Shown here piece after piece: positions 33,578-45,740 of a stretch of 64,000 bases of DNA. The number at the start of each line of letters is the position of its first letter. Position 1 is the stretch's first letter. The stretch is taken from positions 629,240,786 through 629,304,785 of the forward strand of contig CM060915.1 of assembly GCA_030737875.1 (NCBI GenBank), read 5' to 3'. The notes beneath the pieces are model-generated. The model had not been told where the DNA came from. It did no database searches and saw nothing but the letters and a program-made list of their open reading frames with translations. This stretch comes from Allium sativum. Lineage: Eukaryota > Streptophyta > Magnoliopsida > Asparagales > Amaryllidaceae. The translations under genes were made by a program, and so were the position numbers.

Positions 33578-34164
33578 TATTTGCTTGCTAATTTATAGTC
33601 GAAGAATGCAAATGTGAAGGAATGGTAATGCATGAAGGAGAAATTTGTGATAAGAAAAAAAATAAACATAAAGATTTAAATTTGGCGAGGAACGCAATAA
33701 TTGGAGAGTAGAAAGAAAATTTGGTTTATAACTGATAGATTTGAAAATCTGAGTTTGGAAAGATATCAGATATCTAGATTGATTAGGAAATCAAAAATAA
33801 AATTTTGAAATTTAAATGTGATTATGAGGATATTCGATTTTAGATATTGGAAATAGAAGTGTCCGAAAACTTATGTAAGAATTTAGTGAAATTGGAAACT
33901 ATTGATTTGGAAGGTAACCAATTTGAAATAAAATCTTATATAAACATAATTTATATAAGAACGAGATGTCTGAAATATGATTTGAGAAGAAAATCTTATA
34001 TAAATGACATAAGTATGATTTATGAAATAAAGTACTGTATGTTTCAAGTCAAGATAAGGAAAGTATCTTCCTTCTCCATTGAATTTCGAGCTTAGTTGAG
34101 ATGTGCTGTTGGTGGCAGTAGGTTGTCCAGACATAAAACTTGAGTTGTCTGGAAAAAAATACTA

Positions 34165-34261
34165 CTGTGTAGCGTAATTCGCAGGGCTGTAAATGGCCTA
34201 CGGTGGACGGATGTTTCTTGGTGGAACCAAGCGTAACCATTGTGTCTACTGCGATCTACAG
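34165..34261 (+). ncRNA. Three-way-junction RNA module, B copy 1
   Basis: Outer stem CTGTGTAG/CTACAG (with a 2-nt bulge) and CGCAG (34180-34184)/CTGCG (34249-34253). Hairpin 1: GGCT (34185-34188)/GGCC (34195-34198). Hairpin 2: CTTGG (34217-34221)/CCAAG (34227-34231). Joining segments CGGATGTTT and CGTAACCATTGTG match the other copies. Hairpin 2 has replaced CCTGA/TCAGG of Y on both sides. Confidence 0.62.
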
Positions 34262-34362
34262 TCGTGATAATGGCGTAATCCACAGAGCTGTGAAAGCTTA
34301 CGGGTATGGATGTTTCTTGGGGGACCCAGGCGTAACCATTGTATACCTGCGGTCCACATGAC
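34261..34362 (+). ncRNA. Three-way-junction RNA module, B copy 2
   Basis: Outer stem GTCGTG (34261-34266)/CATGAC (34357-34362) and CCACAG (34280-34285)/CTGCGG (34347-34352) with one mismatch. Hairpin 1: AGCT (34286-34289)/AGCT (34295-34298). Hairpin 2: CTTGG (34316-34320)/CCAGG (34326-34330). It directly abuts copy 1. Conserved TGGATGTTT and CGTAACCATTGTA. Confidence 0.6.
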
Positions 34363-34642
34363 ATATCTACGAGTGAAAGAGATGTAACCACTAGAGTTAC
34401 TAAAGGAAGAATGGAGCCATGCGATGTTTGAGATATATTAGTGATATGGAGCCACCTGTTTGATTGCAGCACTGTGTCTTCGTGACTTGATTCGTCTTCA
34501 TGACGTGAATTGTCCTTGTGACTTGATTAATCCTTGTATCTTGAATTATTTCCGTAATTTGATGATTTGTTTTCGTGACCCTGAGATAGAGCAGCAACGC
34601 TCACTGACCTCAGATTTTATTTTTGATTCTTAAATATCTTTC

Positions 34643-34753
34643 GTTGATCCGTCCATGAAGAAATTCGCAGGGAAGTGACTTCCTACGGATACGGATGTTT
34701 TCTGGGGGATCCAGACGAAACCATTGTGTATCTGCAATTCATGAACAATCAAC
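34643..34753 (+). ncRNA. Three-way-junction RNA module, B copy 3
   Basis: Long outer stem: GTTGAT (34643-34648)/ATCAAC (34748-34753), CATGAA (34654-34659)/TTCATG (34738-34743), CGCAG (34666-34670)/CTGCA. Hairpin 1: GGAAG (34671-34675)/CTTCC (34679-34683). Hairpin 2: TCTGG (34701-34705)/CCAGA (34711-34715). Conserved CGGATGTTT and CGAAACCATTGTG. Confidence 0.62.
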
Positions 34754-35670
34754 ATATCAATATCACATTGGTACTTTCCGTATCTGTTTTAAAAAAAATA
34801 AAAATATAAAATTTTGAAATATTTTTCACTCGGAGTTGAAACAAGACTATTTAGTACTTGGAGATTTTGGTCATGCCCCTGGCCAGCGCATGCCTAACAT
34901 CTGTGAGAACGACAATAGACTTGTCAAACTTCGAATTATCAAATATTTTCAAATAAATATTTTGAAATTAAAACATATCTAACTAAATAAGTTAAGAAAA
35001 AAGATTTTAGAGTATTTGTGAGTCCATAGCTTTGGAGTAATAATACAAATATTTTTGGTTCGAATTTTTGTTATATTGTAGAAGTGATAAAGGATTTTGG
35101 ATTTGGAAAATTTCAAGTCGACAATTTGTAACTTGAAGAGGGGATGTTGTTTACACTCTTCAATGAGTATTGGGGAAAATGGGATGGATTGAATGTAAGA
35201 AGATTGGGTTGAACGTGGAATAAATGCAACGATGGATGAGTTTAACCTTGACAGATGAGGGTTATTGATAAATTTGCGATGGTTTCAGATGCATAAATCA
35301 AATTTATGCAGAAATTGAAAGTTAAAAAGATATTATTTTTGGAAGAAATTATATGATTTGAATCTCGTAGAAGACTAGATATAATGAGAAATTAGAGGGT
35401 ATCTCAAAACAATTTGAGATAGAAATTGGTATGAGGAAATTGAATATTGTTTAAAAAGCATGGAAATGAATAAACCCGATTCAGAGAATCATATTAGCTT
35501 AAAATTGATCTCCAACTATAAAGGAAAGTTATTTTCTAAGTTGAGTGAATATGAAAATAAATGAAAAGGATCGATGACTTAAATATCGATAATTAAATTA
35601 GTTATGAAAAATTTGGAGTATACATTGGTGTAACTTTAACAATCTCTCCTTTTCGAGGACGAAAAGTTTT

Positions 35671-35683
35671 AAAGGGGGAAGAT
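35671..35683 (+). other. Polypurine tract of B
   Basis: AAAGGGGGAAGAT immediately precedes the 3' LTR start TGTAACG. The upstream CGAGGACGAAAAGTTTT resembles the lead-in found in many plant gypsy elements. Confidence 0.85.
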
Positions 35684-38600
35684 TGTAACGTCCCAGAAAT
35701 TTCAACAACTGCAATATAACTTTAATTAAAGATTTAACTAACAATAATCAATTCTATTAATACCGAGATTAGGAATTAGAAATCGAATGTATGGTTTTGA
35801 GTATGAATTGAATATTTAATTCGAAATAGTTGGTTTGAAAACAAATATTTATTGTTGGATATTTGTATTGAATTTAATTGGACATTTAAATTATATTTGG
35901 AATATGACTGAAAAATATAAATGGTTGAATTTAAAAATATATGCTATTAACAATAATAAATTAGGTAATTTTATTTGTGGAAAATATATTGAAAATTGGC
36001 TTGGTATGTATGTATTTGTCAATGCATAGTAAATTGAAATTTTACGTTTAATTTGGAAACAAACAGTCATTAATGAATAAATGGAATTAAATCGGTGAAC
36101 TAACAAATAATATAATTTAAAATAACGCTATAAACAGACGGAGTCGGTTTACAACTAGAATAATTTTATCGGATTCAAAACGCAGAAACGAAGGGGTACA
36201 TATAATTTTTGTCATGTTTGAAATGTGTATTGGTGGTACGAATTTAGGGCATTACGTGATAATTCGCAGTACAGTTAAATATTAAAGTATACACTAATGT
36301 AACCTACACCAGATAAACATGCGTCGACCTATCTGCTGAATTTGCGCAGACCTTATAATCTAGTGATTTTACGTTGTGCTTATCTTTTCTTTTCTCCTCT
36401 ATAAAAATCATCCCGTCCCCTTTATCCTTAGCACAAAAACAAAATTTTCTTTCCAATTTTATTGGCATCTTCCCCAAACCGCACCGCCCCCCCTCCAATT
36501 TAATGGCAGCCGAGTGATTCTTTTTCCCAAATCAAAAGAAAAATTTGTTCTTTCCCTAAACAACTTCTCTCCAATTCAATTTCTATGATCTTCGAAATAA
36601 TTTGCTTCATTTCCAAATCAGAGAAAGAAATTATCTTTCCCCAAAAATTTGTTCGGCGTCGATCTTCTACGCGGCCTCCTGGATTTGCACGCAAATAAGG
36701 GTCAGAAGCCCATGTCCTCGCGGTGTCTATTTCCTCGGTCGAAGCAACGCATGGAACCGCCACCGAAACACGTACACCATCTCTGAAGCCTTGACCATAG
36801 CCGGCACCCAGTCCGTTACATGCGCATTTCTTCTACAGCAGGTGAGCATCTCACTCACGATTAATCTCAGTTTCATGTGAATTGATTTCAACTTAAGCTG
36901 AAATAAAAATAGTTGATTTAGGGGTTTGTTTGTTGGAAACCTTGTGATTGTTTGATTCATCTTAATCTAGTTGATGACTGTCCTCGTCACTTTGCTGCAT
37001 TTTTATTTTGGAGGGGAACATATGGTGATATTAAGTAGTATACAACATTGAATGCACATGCCATGCTTTCATGAGACACATCTGTATACAAGTATTGACG
37101 ATGACCTCATTGTACATTGCGCCTGTTGCCTCACATTATTATTGTTCAAAAGAGATGATACAGTTTATACATTTAAAAAAAAAGTTTTCTGAGCAAACCA
37201 TCCCACAACCATCTGGTGATTTACTGAATTATGCATTGGGTAGAAACTAATAAATTGATATATTATATCACCACTAATGTGTTTTGTCTTTGATGAGCAT
37301 GGCTGTTTCTAAACATATAATTCTCCCTTCCATCCTTTTTCAAGTAACCAAGTAAAATTATGGCAGTATCTGAAACTGATTGGTTGGTGTATAGATTGAA
37401 CATTTATTTGTTTGTTTTATAAAGAGCATCCTTTTAACTTTGTGTTGCATGTGAATTCATTGAAGGCAGTAATCTCAGCATGAATGATCTTTTTATTATT
37501 AACTAGCATAATGGTAGATTTTTCTAAAAAAATGATAATTAATCTGAAGATGGTTTAGTAAAATGGATAGTTGAATATAATAAAACAATGAAATATTTGT
37601 ATAACAAAAGATGTTCAATCATTTTTTTTATAATTGGCAGAGAAAACTTTACCATGTCTAGCCAGTATCATCTAGAAACTACAGAATAATTCACGCTCAC
37701 TGTATCATATTGCTAAGAAAAATAGCATAACAATTGTTTTCATCAGATGATATAAACAATGATCTCTGGTTTAGAAATAGCTTGTTCTTGGTTGCATAAA
37801 ATGAGAAAATTGTACTTCTTAATGTCATATTGCACGTTTACTTGTGCAGTATGTATATGGACATATTTTCATTGCTCGGGAACATGCACTGAAGGCTTGT
37901 GCCTTATTCGTAATACCGAAACCTGGGTATTTGGTTAATGCAATGAGAAATATACACACATATATTTGGCTATGATTTCATGACATACTGACCATATATC
38001 ACTTATATCACTGGCTCGATCTGTTCTGCACCCCTTGATTTACCTGAGCAGTTTCATTTCCTTTCCTAGTTGTTGTATTAGTGTAGTCATGACTTATATA
38101 TATGTCCATATGTATCACCATATGCATAGACCTGTATTTGATTTTGGGTTGAACTGATAAGTAGTTATATATGGGATTTACAGTTGAAATGGCTAACCTA
38201 TCATGACGCCTTGTATATGGAAAAATAAGCACATGTTTGGCACCCTACTTAGCTTTTAAATACTGGAAAAAGAAAAATGAATATTGAATACCTAGTTTTT
38301 CCCATCCCATATCCGCACAGTGTGACTATTTCATACATCTGGGCACTTATATGGCACCCTGCTCATATCGATGATGCCTATGGTATACCGGTATCCCCAT
38401 GATAATTGTATGTGTGTTTTTTTCCAAGACGGAAAAAATAAGCTTACTGTTGAACGTTTTTGTTGGATCTCCTCGGGCGTTTTCCCTTAAATCATGTGTG
38501 CTACAGTGTAGCATGTCAAGACCACTAAATTATTGATATTCAAGTAGTTTGCAGCTTGAGGAAAATATTATTGGCGACTAAATTATGGACTTGAAGGAGA

Positions 38601-39950
38601 AATTTATAACAAATTTTATTAATATTATGCAAAATATATTATCATGGAAAAAATGCATTGAGTAGCTAATTTCTTTTTAAGTCTAATGTTACTTTAGTCC
38701 CAAACGTGCAACAGCAGATCATTTACTTGATCACTTAATTTTTCCTATTCAGTGTCAAGTCATCTTAACACAAAATAGAATATATATATATGTTTCACCT
38801 GAAACCTCACTAACATGCGGCTTCCAACTGTTACATTCTTAATTAAATACATGTTTGTTGGTTGTGATTCTATGTTTGTTTCAACTGCTACATTTTTGCT
38901 TACATTTAAATATAAGTATGCAGCATGCAGATGTATCATATTCTTACTGCTAGTTACATGCGCTAATCATTTCTGGTTAGCTCGGTTGTTTATCCCGTCT
39001 CGTACCTCGTGGTGTATTCCTTGTTTATTTGAAACATGATTTATATGTGTGCGTGTGTGTATACAAGTTGTTCTTCTTCTAATAATTATTCGTTGTTTTA
39101 TTTGGACATGACGATTTCGATCTGAGATGCAAAAACAAAATGAACTGATAATGATAGTGGCATAGTGGTGTAGATTCCATGGAACGTGGGACTGAACGGG
39201 GCAGAGTGGTAACAAAATGGCAATTGTACCCTTATGCTAATTAACTTGAACCAAGTAAGTACCAAGGCTAATTGTGGAAGAACGAAAAAGGCTTCAAAGT
39301 GGAAAGTATTTTCCTTATATATAAGATATATATATATATATAAATGTGTTGGTCGATGTACGCATATGTATATACGTACCATTGTATGTGTATATATATG
39401 TCATCGGCATACAAATATATATATATATATAAGTATATATGTTGTCCTGACTTGTTCGCCCCAAGTTGTTATGTTCAGAGTTATTAATCTGTTAGGAATA
39501 ACTATTATATTTCAGTTTATATTTAAATCATTTTACATGAACAAATGATTAATCCTGACTCGAGTGTTTTATGTTTTGCATGGAATGCTCGGGTCAGACC
39601 CAAGCATTATAGATTTAAAGATTACAGCATAGGATTCGAAGATTGGTGAAGCTGGGGATTTCAGGGGACGCGCACTCTGAAGATTTTTAAAACAGTAAAT
39701 ATTTCTTTGTATTCAAACTGTATTTCCATTCCGCTGTATAAGTTAAAAAAAACAAAGTCTTGTATTCAAAAAATTTGACTATGAATAAAAGTTTTATTCC
39801 ACTATTCAATACTGTGTTATTATTTATTTTGTGTTTTTTCTGTGTTGATTCTGTTTTTGAACTTATAAGCTAAATAATGATCCGTCGATTTGAACGTTTT
39901 AAATTAGTTTAATTACTGGTTTAAAGCGGTCAAAAAGGCAGGATGTTACA
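35684..39950 (+). repeat. Element B 3' LTR
   Basis: A 4267-bp uninterrupted LTR from TGTAACGTCCC to GGATGTTACA. It serves as the reference that shows where X and C entered the 5' copy. It lacks the about 280 bp present at 6060-6340 and has about 260 extra bp at 39066-39330. Elsewhere the two LTRs differ by a few percent. Confidence 0.92.
36400..36407 (+). promoter_or_regulatory. TATA box of B 3' LTR
   Basis: TATAAAAA in CTCCTCT context, matching 5396-5403. It could drive transcription outward toward 39950 and beyond. Confidence 0.55.
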
Positions 39951-40960
39951 TACATCCTTCTTCATGCCATTCCAAAAGAAAACCCTTTTTATGTCTTTAT
40001 ATATCTTGTCTCCACCTGGGTGTCGGGTCAACTTAGAATGGTGTGCTTCTTCAAGAACCGTCTTCACCAAATTCCTTACTTGTGAGACACATAGTCTTCC
40101 ATCCCGTCTCAACCAACCCTTGTCATCTATGGAGTATCTATTGAGGTGACTAGAAGTCTCACCTCTAATTAACTTATCCATTACATTAACTATCTAAGGC
40201 TCTTCACGTTGCGCGGCTCATGTTGAGTCCAAAAGCGTAGGCCGCACCTCTAGCGATGCTAACAAACCAGGTACAAACTCAAAGGAGAGTCTAAAGTCAA
40301 AGGTTGCTATGTATTCCAAGTTTTGCCTTTCTACAAAGAGAGGCCTTAAGGTTAGCCTTTTCCTACTTAAGGCGTCTGCTACCACATTACCCTTGCCAGG
40401 AGTATGAGCAATCTCAAAATCGTATGAGGCAAGAATTCCATCCACCTTTGCTGTCTTAAGTTAAGATCTTTTTGTGATAAAATGTATTTTAATGATTTAT
40501 GGTCAGTAAACAATTCAAATCTTTCTCCTAGTAGATAATGACGCCATGACTTAAGAGCGAAAACAATGGCAGCTAGTTCCAAATCATGAGTTGGGTATTT
40601 CTTTTCATATACCTTCAATTGCCTTCCTCCATAACAAACTACCTTACCTTCTTGCATCAAGACAGTGCCTAACCCCGTGCCGCATGCGTTTGTGTATACT
40701 GTAAACGTCTTACTTCCATCAGGCAATGTCATAACTGGAGCTGTTGTTAGAGCCCTCTTAAATCGTTGGAAAGCAACATCACAATCCAAATCCCAAGCAA
40801 AAATTAGGTTCTTCTTTGTCAATCTAGTAAGTAGGGCTGAGATGTTCGCAAAGTCTTTAATGAACTTTCTGTAATAGCCCGCTAGTCCGAGAAAACTTCA
40901 TACTTTGGTTGCATCCCTTGGAATCTTCCAATCTTGCACCGCCAATACTTTTGCAGGATC
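39951..40960 (-). pseudogene. Element A: RNase H to integrase zinc-binding region, broken
   Basis: From high to low coordinate the minus strand encodes the end of reverse transcriptase and RNase H ([44 protein letters not shown]), then the linker and the integrase zinc-binding start (EEAHHSKLTRHPGGDKIYKDI). The first RNase H Asp is Asn (YTNAC). The frame shifts near 40390 and again between 40200 and 40180. Sequence runs into B at 39951 inside GMKKDV and continues at 4687. Confidence 0.85.
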
Positions 40961-42140
40961 CATAGCTATCCCTTTTTTGGACACCACATGTCAAGAAACC
41001 TTACTTCTTCTCTCTTAAGATGGCATTTGGAGAATTTTGCTTTAAGCCGATGTGCTCGAAGAGTATCCATAACTTCCATTAAATGCAAAGCATGTTCTTC
41101 CTCACTTTTTGAGAAAATCAAAATGTCGTCCACGAAGACTATTACAAATTTATTAAGTAACTCCCTAAACACCCTACTCATCAAGTCTACGAAATAGGTG
41201 GGTGCATTTGTCAAACCGAAAGGCATGACAAGCCATTCGAGGAAACCATCCGGAGTCCTGAACGTAGTCTTATCTATGCTGTCTTCAGCCACTCTTAGCT
41301 GATGAAATCCGGTAGCCAGATCTAGTTGGGAGAAAACTGATGCACCTATGAGCTAGTCGAACAAGTCGTCTTTTCTTGGAAGTGGGTGCCTATTCTTCTT
41401 GATCATCCTGTTTAGATCCCTATAATCCACGTATAGGCGAAGTGAACCATCCTCTTTGGTCGCGAACACTACTAGCGCACCGCATTCATAAATATTCCGC
41501 CTTATGAACCCCTTTTCGAGCAACTCTTTAACTTTCTTACTGAGCTCCTTCCTTTCCCTTGGAGCCATGTGTCTAACGGGTAAAGCAATTGGTTTTGCAT
41601 TATCAACTAAGTATATGCGGAAATCTATCCCTCGCTTTGGAGGTAAACCCTTCACTTCTTCAAAGACATCCGAGTACTCACGGACTACTCTAACAGATTG
41701 CAAATTTTCAAAAGGCGCATCTAGAGGATCTAGGTAGCTAAGCATAACAGAATTCATAGGATTACAAGAGATTTCGAGAGTATTACCGAGGCAAGTCAAA
41801 AGTCTAACCACTCTCTTTTCACAATCGAGGATGGAACCATTACTGGATAACCAATCTATGCCTAGAATCAACCCATAGCCCGTGAAACCCAAAACACAAG
41901 CATAACATCTAAATCCAGCACTCAGTATAGAAATTTCCAAATCTAAACAAATCATTGATAAATAAACCGAACCCCCAATTTGGATTTGAAACAACCATGG
42001 GATCCTCTACTATACTGGTATCTAGGTCCAGAGATTCAACTAAAGCAGTAGATATAAAAGAGTGCGATGCGCAAAAATCAAAAAGAGTACGAACATGATG
42101 ATCAGAAAGATAAACTAAACTCTCAACAGAAATATTTCTA
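40961..42140 (-). pseudogene. Element A: protease and reverse transcriptase, broken
   Basis: The protease active site, DSG in element C, reads DFC here (near 42080), so catalysis would be lost. A frame from 41994 to 41353 carries the reverse-transcriptase start ([41 protein letters not shown]) and stops at a TAG where C has Gln. A second frame (41292-40966) carries [16 protein letters not shown] and then shifts at RFLDMW. The several independent lesions indicate long inactivity. Confidence 0.85.
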
Positions 42141-43156
42141 CCTCCTTCTTGTATAGGTGTTGTGAGACCATGAATCTACCCTCCAGAAGTAGATCATGTC
42201 CTCTGCCCTTGCCCTTGCCTTCTTGGGAAATCCTTAGCCATATGTCCTGCCTCGCCACACTAAAAGCAACCACCCATCTTCCTCTTCTTCTTTCTACAGT
42301 CCTTAATCAGATGTCCAGGTATGCCACAAAAATTACGCTTCCTCTTGTCACGGGGTTTGTTATTCTTTCCACCCTTCTTATAATCCGTCTTCTTATTCTG
42401 CGATTCCTCCACTTTCTTGTTTAGAGATTCTTCCATCTTCACCTCTTTTTTCTCGCCCTTGCTTTCCTCATGTAATAGTGCCATGTCCACCAGTCTCTCA
42501 TAAGTCGCGCCTATAGGTAAATGGGACATAGCTAGGCTGTGCAGTGGCTCATTTAACCCTTTAGCGAAATGGAGAGCATTTTTATGTGGAGTGTTTACCA
42601 ACTCCAGTCCGAATCTAGCCAACTAGTTGAACTTGTTGACACATACTTTAACCGATAGGCTTCCCTGTTTGAGTGCTAAAAGCTTCTCTATCCGTAGGCT
42701 TTGTTCAACTTGCAAGAGGAACTTCATCCCAACTATCATTCTGAAGTCCTCCCAAGTCTCAACTGGTCTCTCAGAATTAGTAACTTCCCACCAGAAAGAG
42801 GCTTTGTCCTTAAGTAACCCTACAACCAGTTGTATCTTCCTCCTATCGTCCACTTCGAAAATAACAAACAAATCTTCTATTTCCTTGAGCCAGTTTCTTG
42901 CTTCCCCGAATGATTCAGTCTTATTAAAGTTCTTTCCGCCCATAGCTCGAAAGTCCCTACATATCTTAGAGAAAGCATTCAGATGCAGAGGAGGAGGAGG
43001 AACGGTATCCGCAGTTGGGGGAGGAGGAGGAGCAACATCTACGGCTGGGGGAAGAGGAGAATCTGCTTGTCCTTCGGCGGGGGCCATAACCTCTAAATAC
43101 CGATGGAACCAGGTGGGTACTTGTACTCCCTCTCGAAGATTAAGATCCCCAGACAT
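42141..43156 (-). pseudogene. Element A: gag, broken
   Basis: The start ATG at 43156 begins MSGDLNLREGVQVPTWF, matching the C start. A Pro-rich stretch and Gag core follow ([17 protein letters not shown]). A TAG near 42622 (NKFN then LARFG) ends the first frame. The second frame (42622-42260) has a first knuckle lacking its first Cys (RNFCG instead of CNFCG). A TAG then falls inside the second knuckle, whose last Cys is Phe. Both zinc knuckles are therefore damaged. Confidence 0.85.
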
Positions 43157-43323
43157 GCTGAAACTAAAAGAAAAATATTCAAAACAAAGGATAGAAAGAT
43201 AGTGCATATGGCTTTGGGGAATATGCCTTTAAAATAAAACAACACTTTTCTTGAAAATGCTTCCTTAAAACTTCTTTTTGAAAAATAGTTTTCAAAAACT
43301 TTTATCTGATCTGGTAACCATCA

Positions 43324-43335
43324 GCTCTGATACCA
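43324..43335 (-). other. Primer-binding site of A
   Basis: On minus, TGGTATCAGAGC two nt after the LTR end. The same tRNA-iMet primer as B, C and D. Confidence 0.9.
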
Positions 43336-43721
43336 AGTGTAACACCCCACCTCCGTTAAGGTCACTCATAAAGGGAATGCATTGACTTTGGTAAAGAATT
43401 ATAGGTAAAAGATGTAGATAATTTACAAGATAGACATACAAATAATGGAAAAACTGAAATCATTTCATAAGCAGCGTGGTTCAGTCAAAACATTACAACC
43501 ATTGTCTCAAAACCAACTTCCAAATCATTACAATAAAACCTCTGTCTTGATTCAAAACTCCAAATAAATAAAGAAGCATAAAACAGTAGAAAAGCAGCAT
43601 AAATCCCCAATAAAAGTGTAACCACAGCCATAACCCAAGAAAAGAGAATCCAAGCAATACATCTACTCTCTTCAAGCAGGAAATGGTCTGTACTAAGCTG
43701 AAGTATTCCCTCCCAATGGAC

Positions 43722-45294
43722 CTTGGGGGCGAGAGGGGGGAACAGAAGAAAAGAAGACGAAAAAAAATGGGTCAGACATAAAGCCTGGTAAGCCCAGTGA
43801 TTTTCAGCATGTAAACAAGAAAAAGGATCATGACATGAATAAACCGAATATAAGACAATACCATAGTAACAAGATAACATAAGACAAGATAAGGCAAGAT
43901 AAACTGAAAATGCTATCGCACCCATTTTTATTTCTCTGCACCTACTAACAATTGTTTCAATTAGACTCATGTGTTCATAATAAAATGATCCCTTTATCGA
44001 TCGACTTCTACTCGCATGTATTTATTACTTGTGTCATTCGGCCCCGCTTGTTTGTAGATACCTGTGCTGGTCCCACCATGGGGTGTATCAATCCCTATGA
44101 TGGAGACCCGACACAATTCAAGATGCATAGTGTATAACTACTGATGCCTAGTGCCTGATTTTTCCACTCCGAAGTACATGCACGCCCGTACTCCTCGGAA
44201 CCTACACTGACGCACCACCTGAAGCTATTTTGACCGCTTATAATCAGACCAGTAATCGTGTCCCACCTGACTAGTTCAGAGTACCATGATACATCTATGT
44301 GGGTTACTACTAAAATGGGTCCCCGTTGCTAGGGTTTCCTAATCAACATGTTATAACGGTTAAGTGTTCTCAATTTAACCAAACCCCATCCATTTGTTTA
44401 ATTAACATGTTGCATTAGTTAAGTGTCGCTTATTCATATGTTACTTAACTTTACCATTCTTAGCATGTCTGTTCATTGGCATTAATTAATTTATTAATGC
44501 ACCAACCTCTCACATTAGAACTGTTGTTTGCGGCTGCTGGATGTGCCGGGCGGTTCCGGGCAGACTTCTACCGCAAACTCATTCTAACCTCGGGTTTTGG
44601 GCTTGATGCACTAACCTCTTACATTAGACCTGTTGTTGCAGTTGCTGGATGTTCCGGGTGGTTCCGGGCAGTCTTACACCACAACTCAATCTAACCTCGG
44701 GTTAGGCATGTTCATCTTTTATCCAATTTACATATTTACCATTCATGTCCAACTCTAGATTTTTGTATGCCAATTATCCACAATTGTAGTCAATTCAAGT
44801 TATGACCAATATACTTGTTATGTCTAAGATTACTCCAATAAGTTATACCCAATTCCCTGCATTACAATCGCACGTACAACAAGATTCAACAAGATTTCCA
44901 AATTCCAAGTACTCATAAGATAAAACGGAACGGGGATAGAGAAGAAACACAAGAATTAACATAAGGGAAAATAGGCATGTAAAGGTGTACCAAACACAAG
45001 AATCATGGTTCCAATAGGCATGTTGTACATTAACAACGAATATGAGCAAACTAAGGAAAATACATCATAGGTATACAGATTCGATAGGATTAAACACGAA
45101 GAAATTACTAATTTGATGTACAACATGATAGGTTCAATCACAATAGTCTCATAGGCATAGGTAATTTCAGATTTGACAAAAGAACAAGCATGAATCAGAA
45201 TTGATTATCTTACAATTAGGCATAGTTCTAGATTCGATTCATTACAGTCATGATTTCTATTATGTGTTCAAATCTGAATAATAACTGAACTTAC
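43722..45294 (-). other. Candidate intron inside A LTR
   Basis: Donor GTAAGT (45294-45289) after ATCGCT. The acceptor follows a TTCGTCTTCTTTTCTTCTG tract and CCCCCCTCTCGCCCCCAAG, ending at 43722, 384 nt from the LTR end. Length is 1573 nt. The acceptor tract and following GTCCA are shared with C. Confidence 0.5.
44526..44675 (-). ncRNA. Tandem CCGG-tipped hairpins in A LTR
   Basis: One copy (44526-44578) has perfect 8-bp arms GTTTGCGG/CCGCAAAC and the CCGGAACCGCCCGG tip. The other (44632-44675) has weaker arms (GTTGT/ACAAC) and tip CCGGAACCACCCGG. They are spaced as in C. Confidence 0.58.
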
Positions 45295-45502
45295 AGCGAT
45301 AGGATTAGAAAAAGAGAATTAGTTGACGTTGTAGCAATTCTAATCTTTCTTTGTTAATTGAAGCGGAAAACCTTTTCTTCAATTTGAAGCTCTCTAATTT
45401 GATTTCTAGTTTGGAAAAGAAGGAGGCTAGGCTAGTTTAGAGATGGACAGCATGGAGGCGTCATAGAATAGGGTTATGAGGTTAGGGTTAAGTTTAGATA
45501 TG

Positions 45503-45510
45503 TATTTATA
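45503..45510 (-). promoter_or_regulatory. TATA box of A LTR
   Basis: TATAAATA on the minus strand, followed by CATATCTAAACTTAACCC. It lies about 210 nt upstream of the donor, a spacing similar to C. Confidence 0.6.
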
Positions 45511-45654
45511 GATGTGTTAGACAAACTATGGCCTTTAGATTAGCATAGGAGTCATCAGAGCCATCCACACCAAAGAGACACATCACACAGCAAACTACAG
45601 CGCGACATATAAGCCCTAATCCTTCAGAATTCGTCACCCAGATCTGGGAAGATA

Positions 45655-45740
45655 GGGGTCAACACCCCTGTCGACACCTCTATAGGGGGCTCGACACCAA
45701 TGTCGACAACCCCTTGGGGGGTCGACACCCTCGGGCGGGA
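45655..45740 (-). promoter_or_regulatory. GTCGAC cluster in A U3
   Basis: Three GTCGAC sites plus GTCGAG and GTTGAC variants, on minus preceded by GGTGT or GGTT, about 150-230 bp upstream of the TATA box. Equivalent to 19447-19520 in C. Confidence 0.45.

Larger units (their letters stand above)
31813..35670 (+). other. Element B interior, non-coding
   Basis: About 3.86 kb with no gag, protease, reverse transcriptase or integrase similarity in any frame and stops throughout. It contains the AGTTAAGGTCTGA module, AAATGTTT hairpins, the CTTCGGGGTT module and three copies of the three-way-junction element, all listed separately. Mobilisation would need proteins from another element such as C. 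Confidence 0.8.
4688..39950 (+). mobile_element. Element B: non-coding LARD-like LTR retrotransposon
   Basis: LTRs begin TGTAACGTCCC and end ATTACA or GTTACA. A tRNA-iMet primer-binding site lies 2 nt after the 5' LTR and a purine tract precedes the 3' LTR. After removing nested elements X and C, the 5' LTR totals about 4.3 kb against 4267 bp for the 3' LTR. The interior (31799-35683) is 3.9 kb with no gag or pol similarity. Long LTRs with a long non-coding interior match LARD-type non-autonomous elements. It sits in element A's integrase gene, flanked by tacat TSDs. The LTRs differ by a few percent in the stretches I compared, so it is older than C. Confidence 0.85.

Noticed and set aside
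34643..34753. Hammerhead ribozyme, suggested by CGAAAC after a stem and a three-way junction
   Set aside because: The invariant CUGANGA is CGGATGT here, there is no UH cleavage site before hairpin 1, and other copies read CGTAAC. It is treated as a different RNA.
30830..39950. Second full element pairing segment 30830-31798 with its own LTR
   Set aside because: The segment is the tail of B's 5' LTR, separated from its start by X and C, as the 3' LTR alignment shows.
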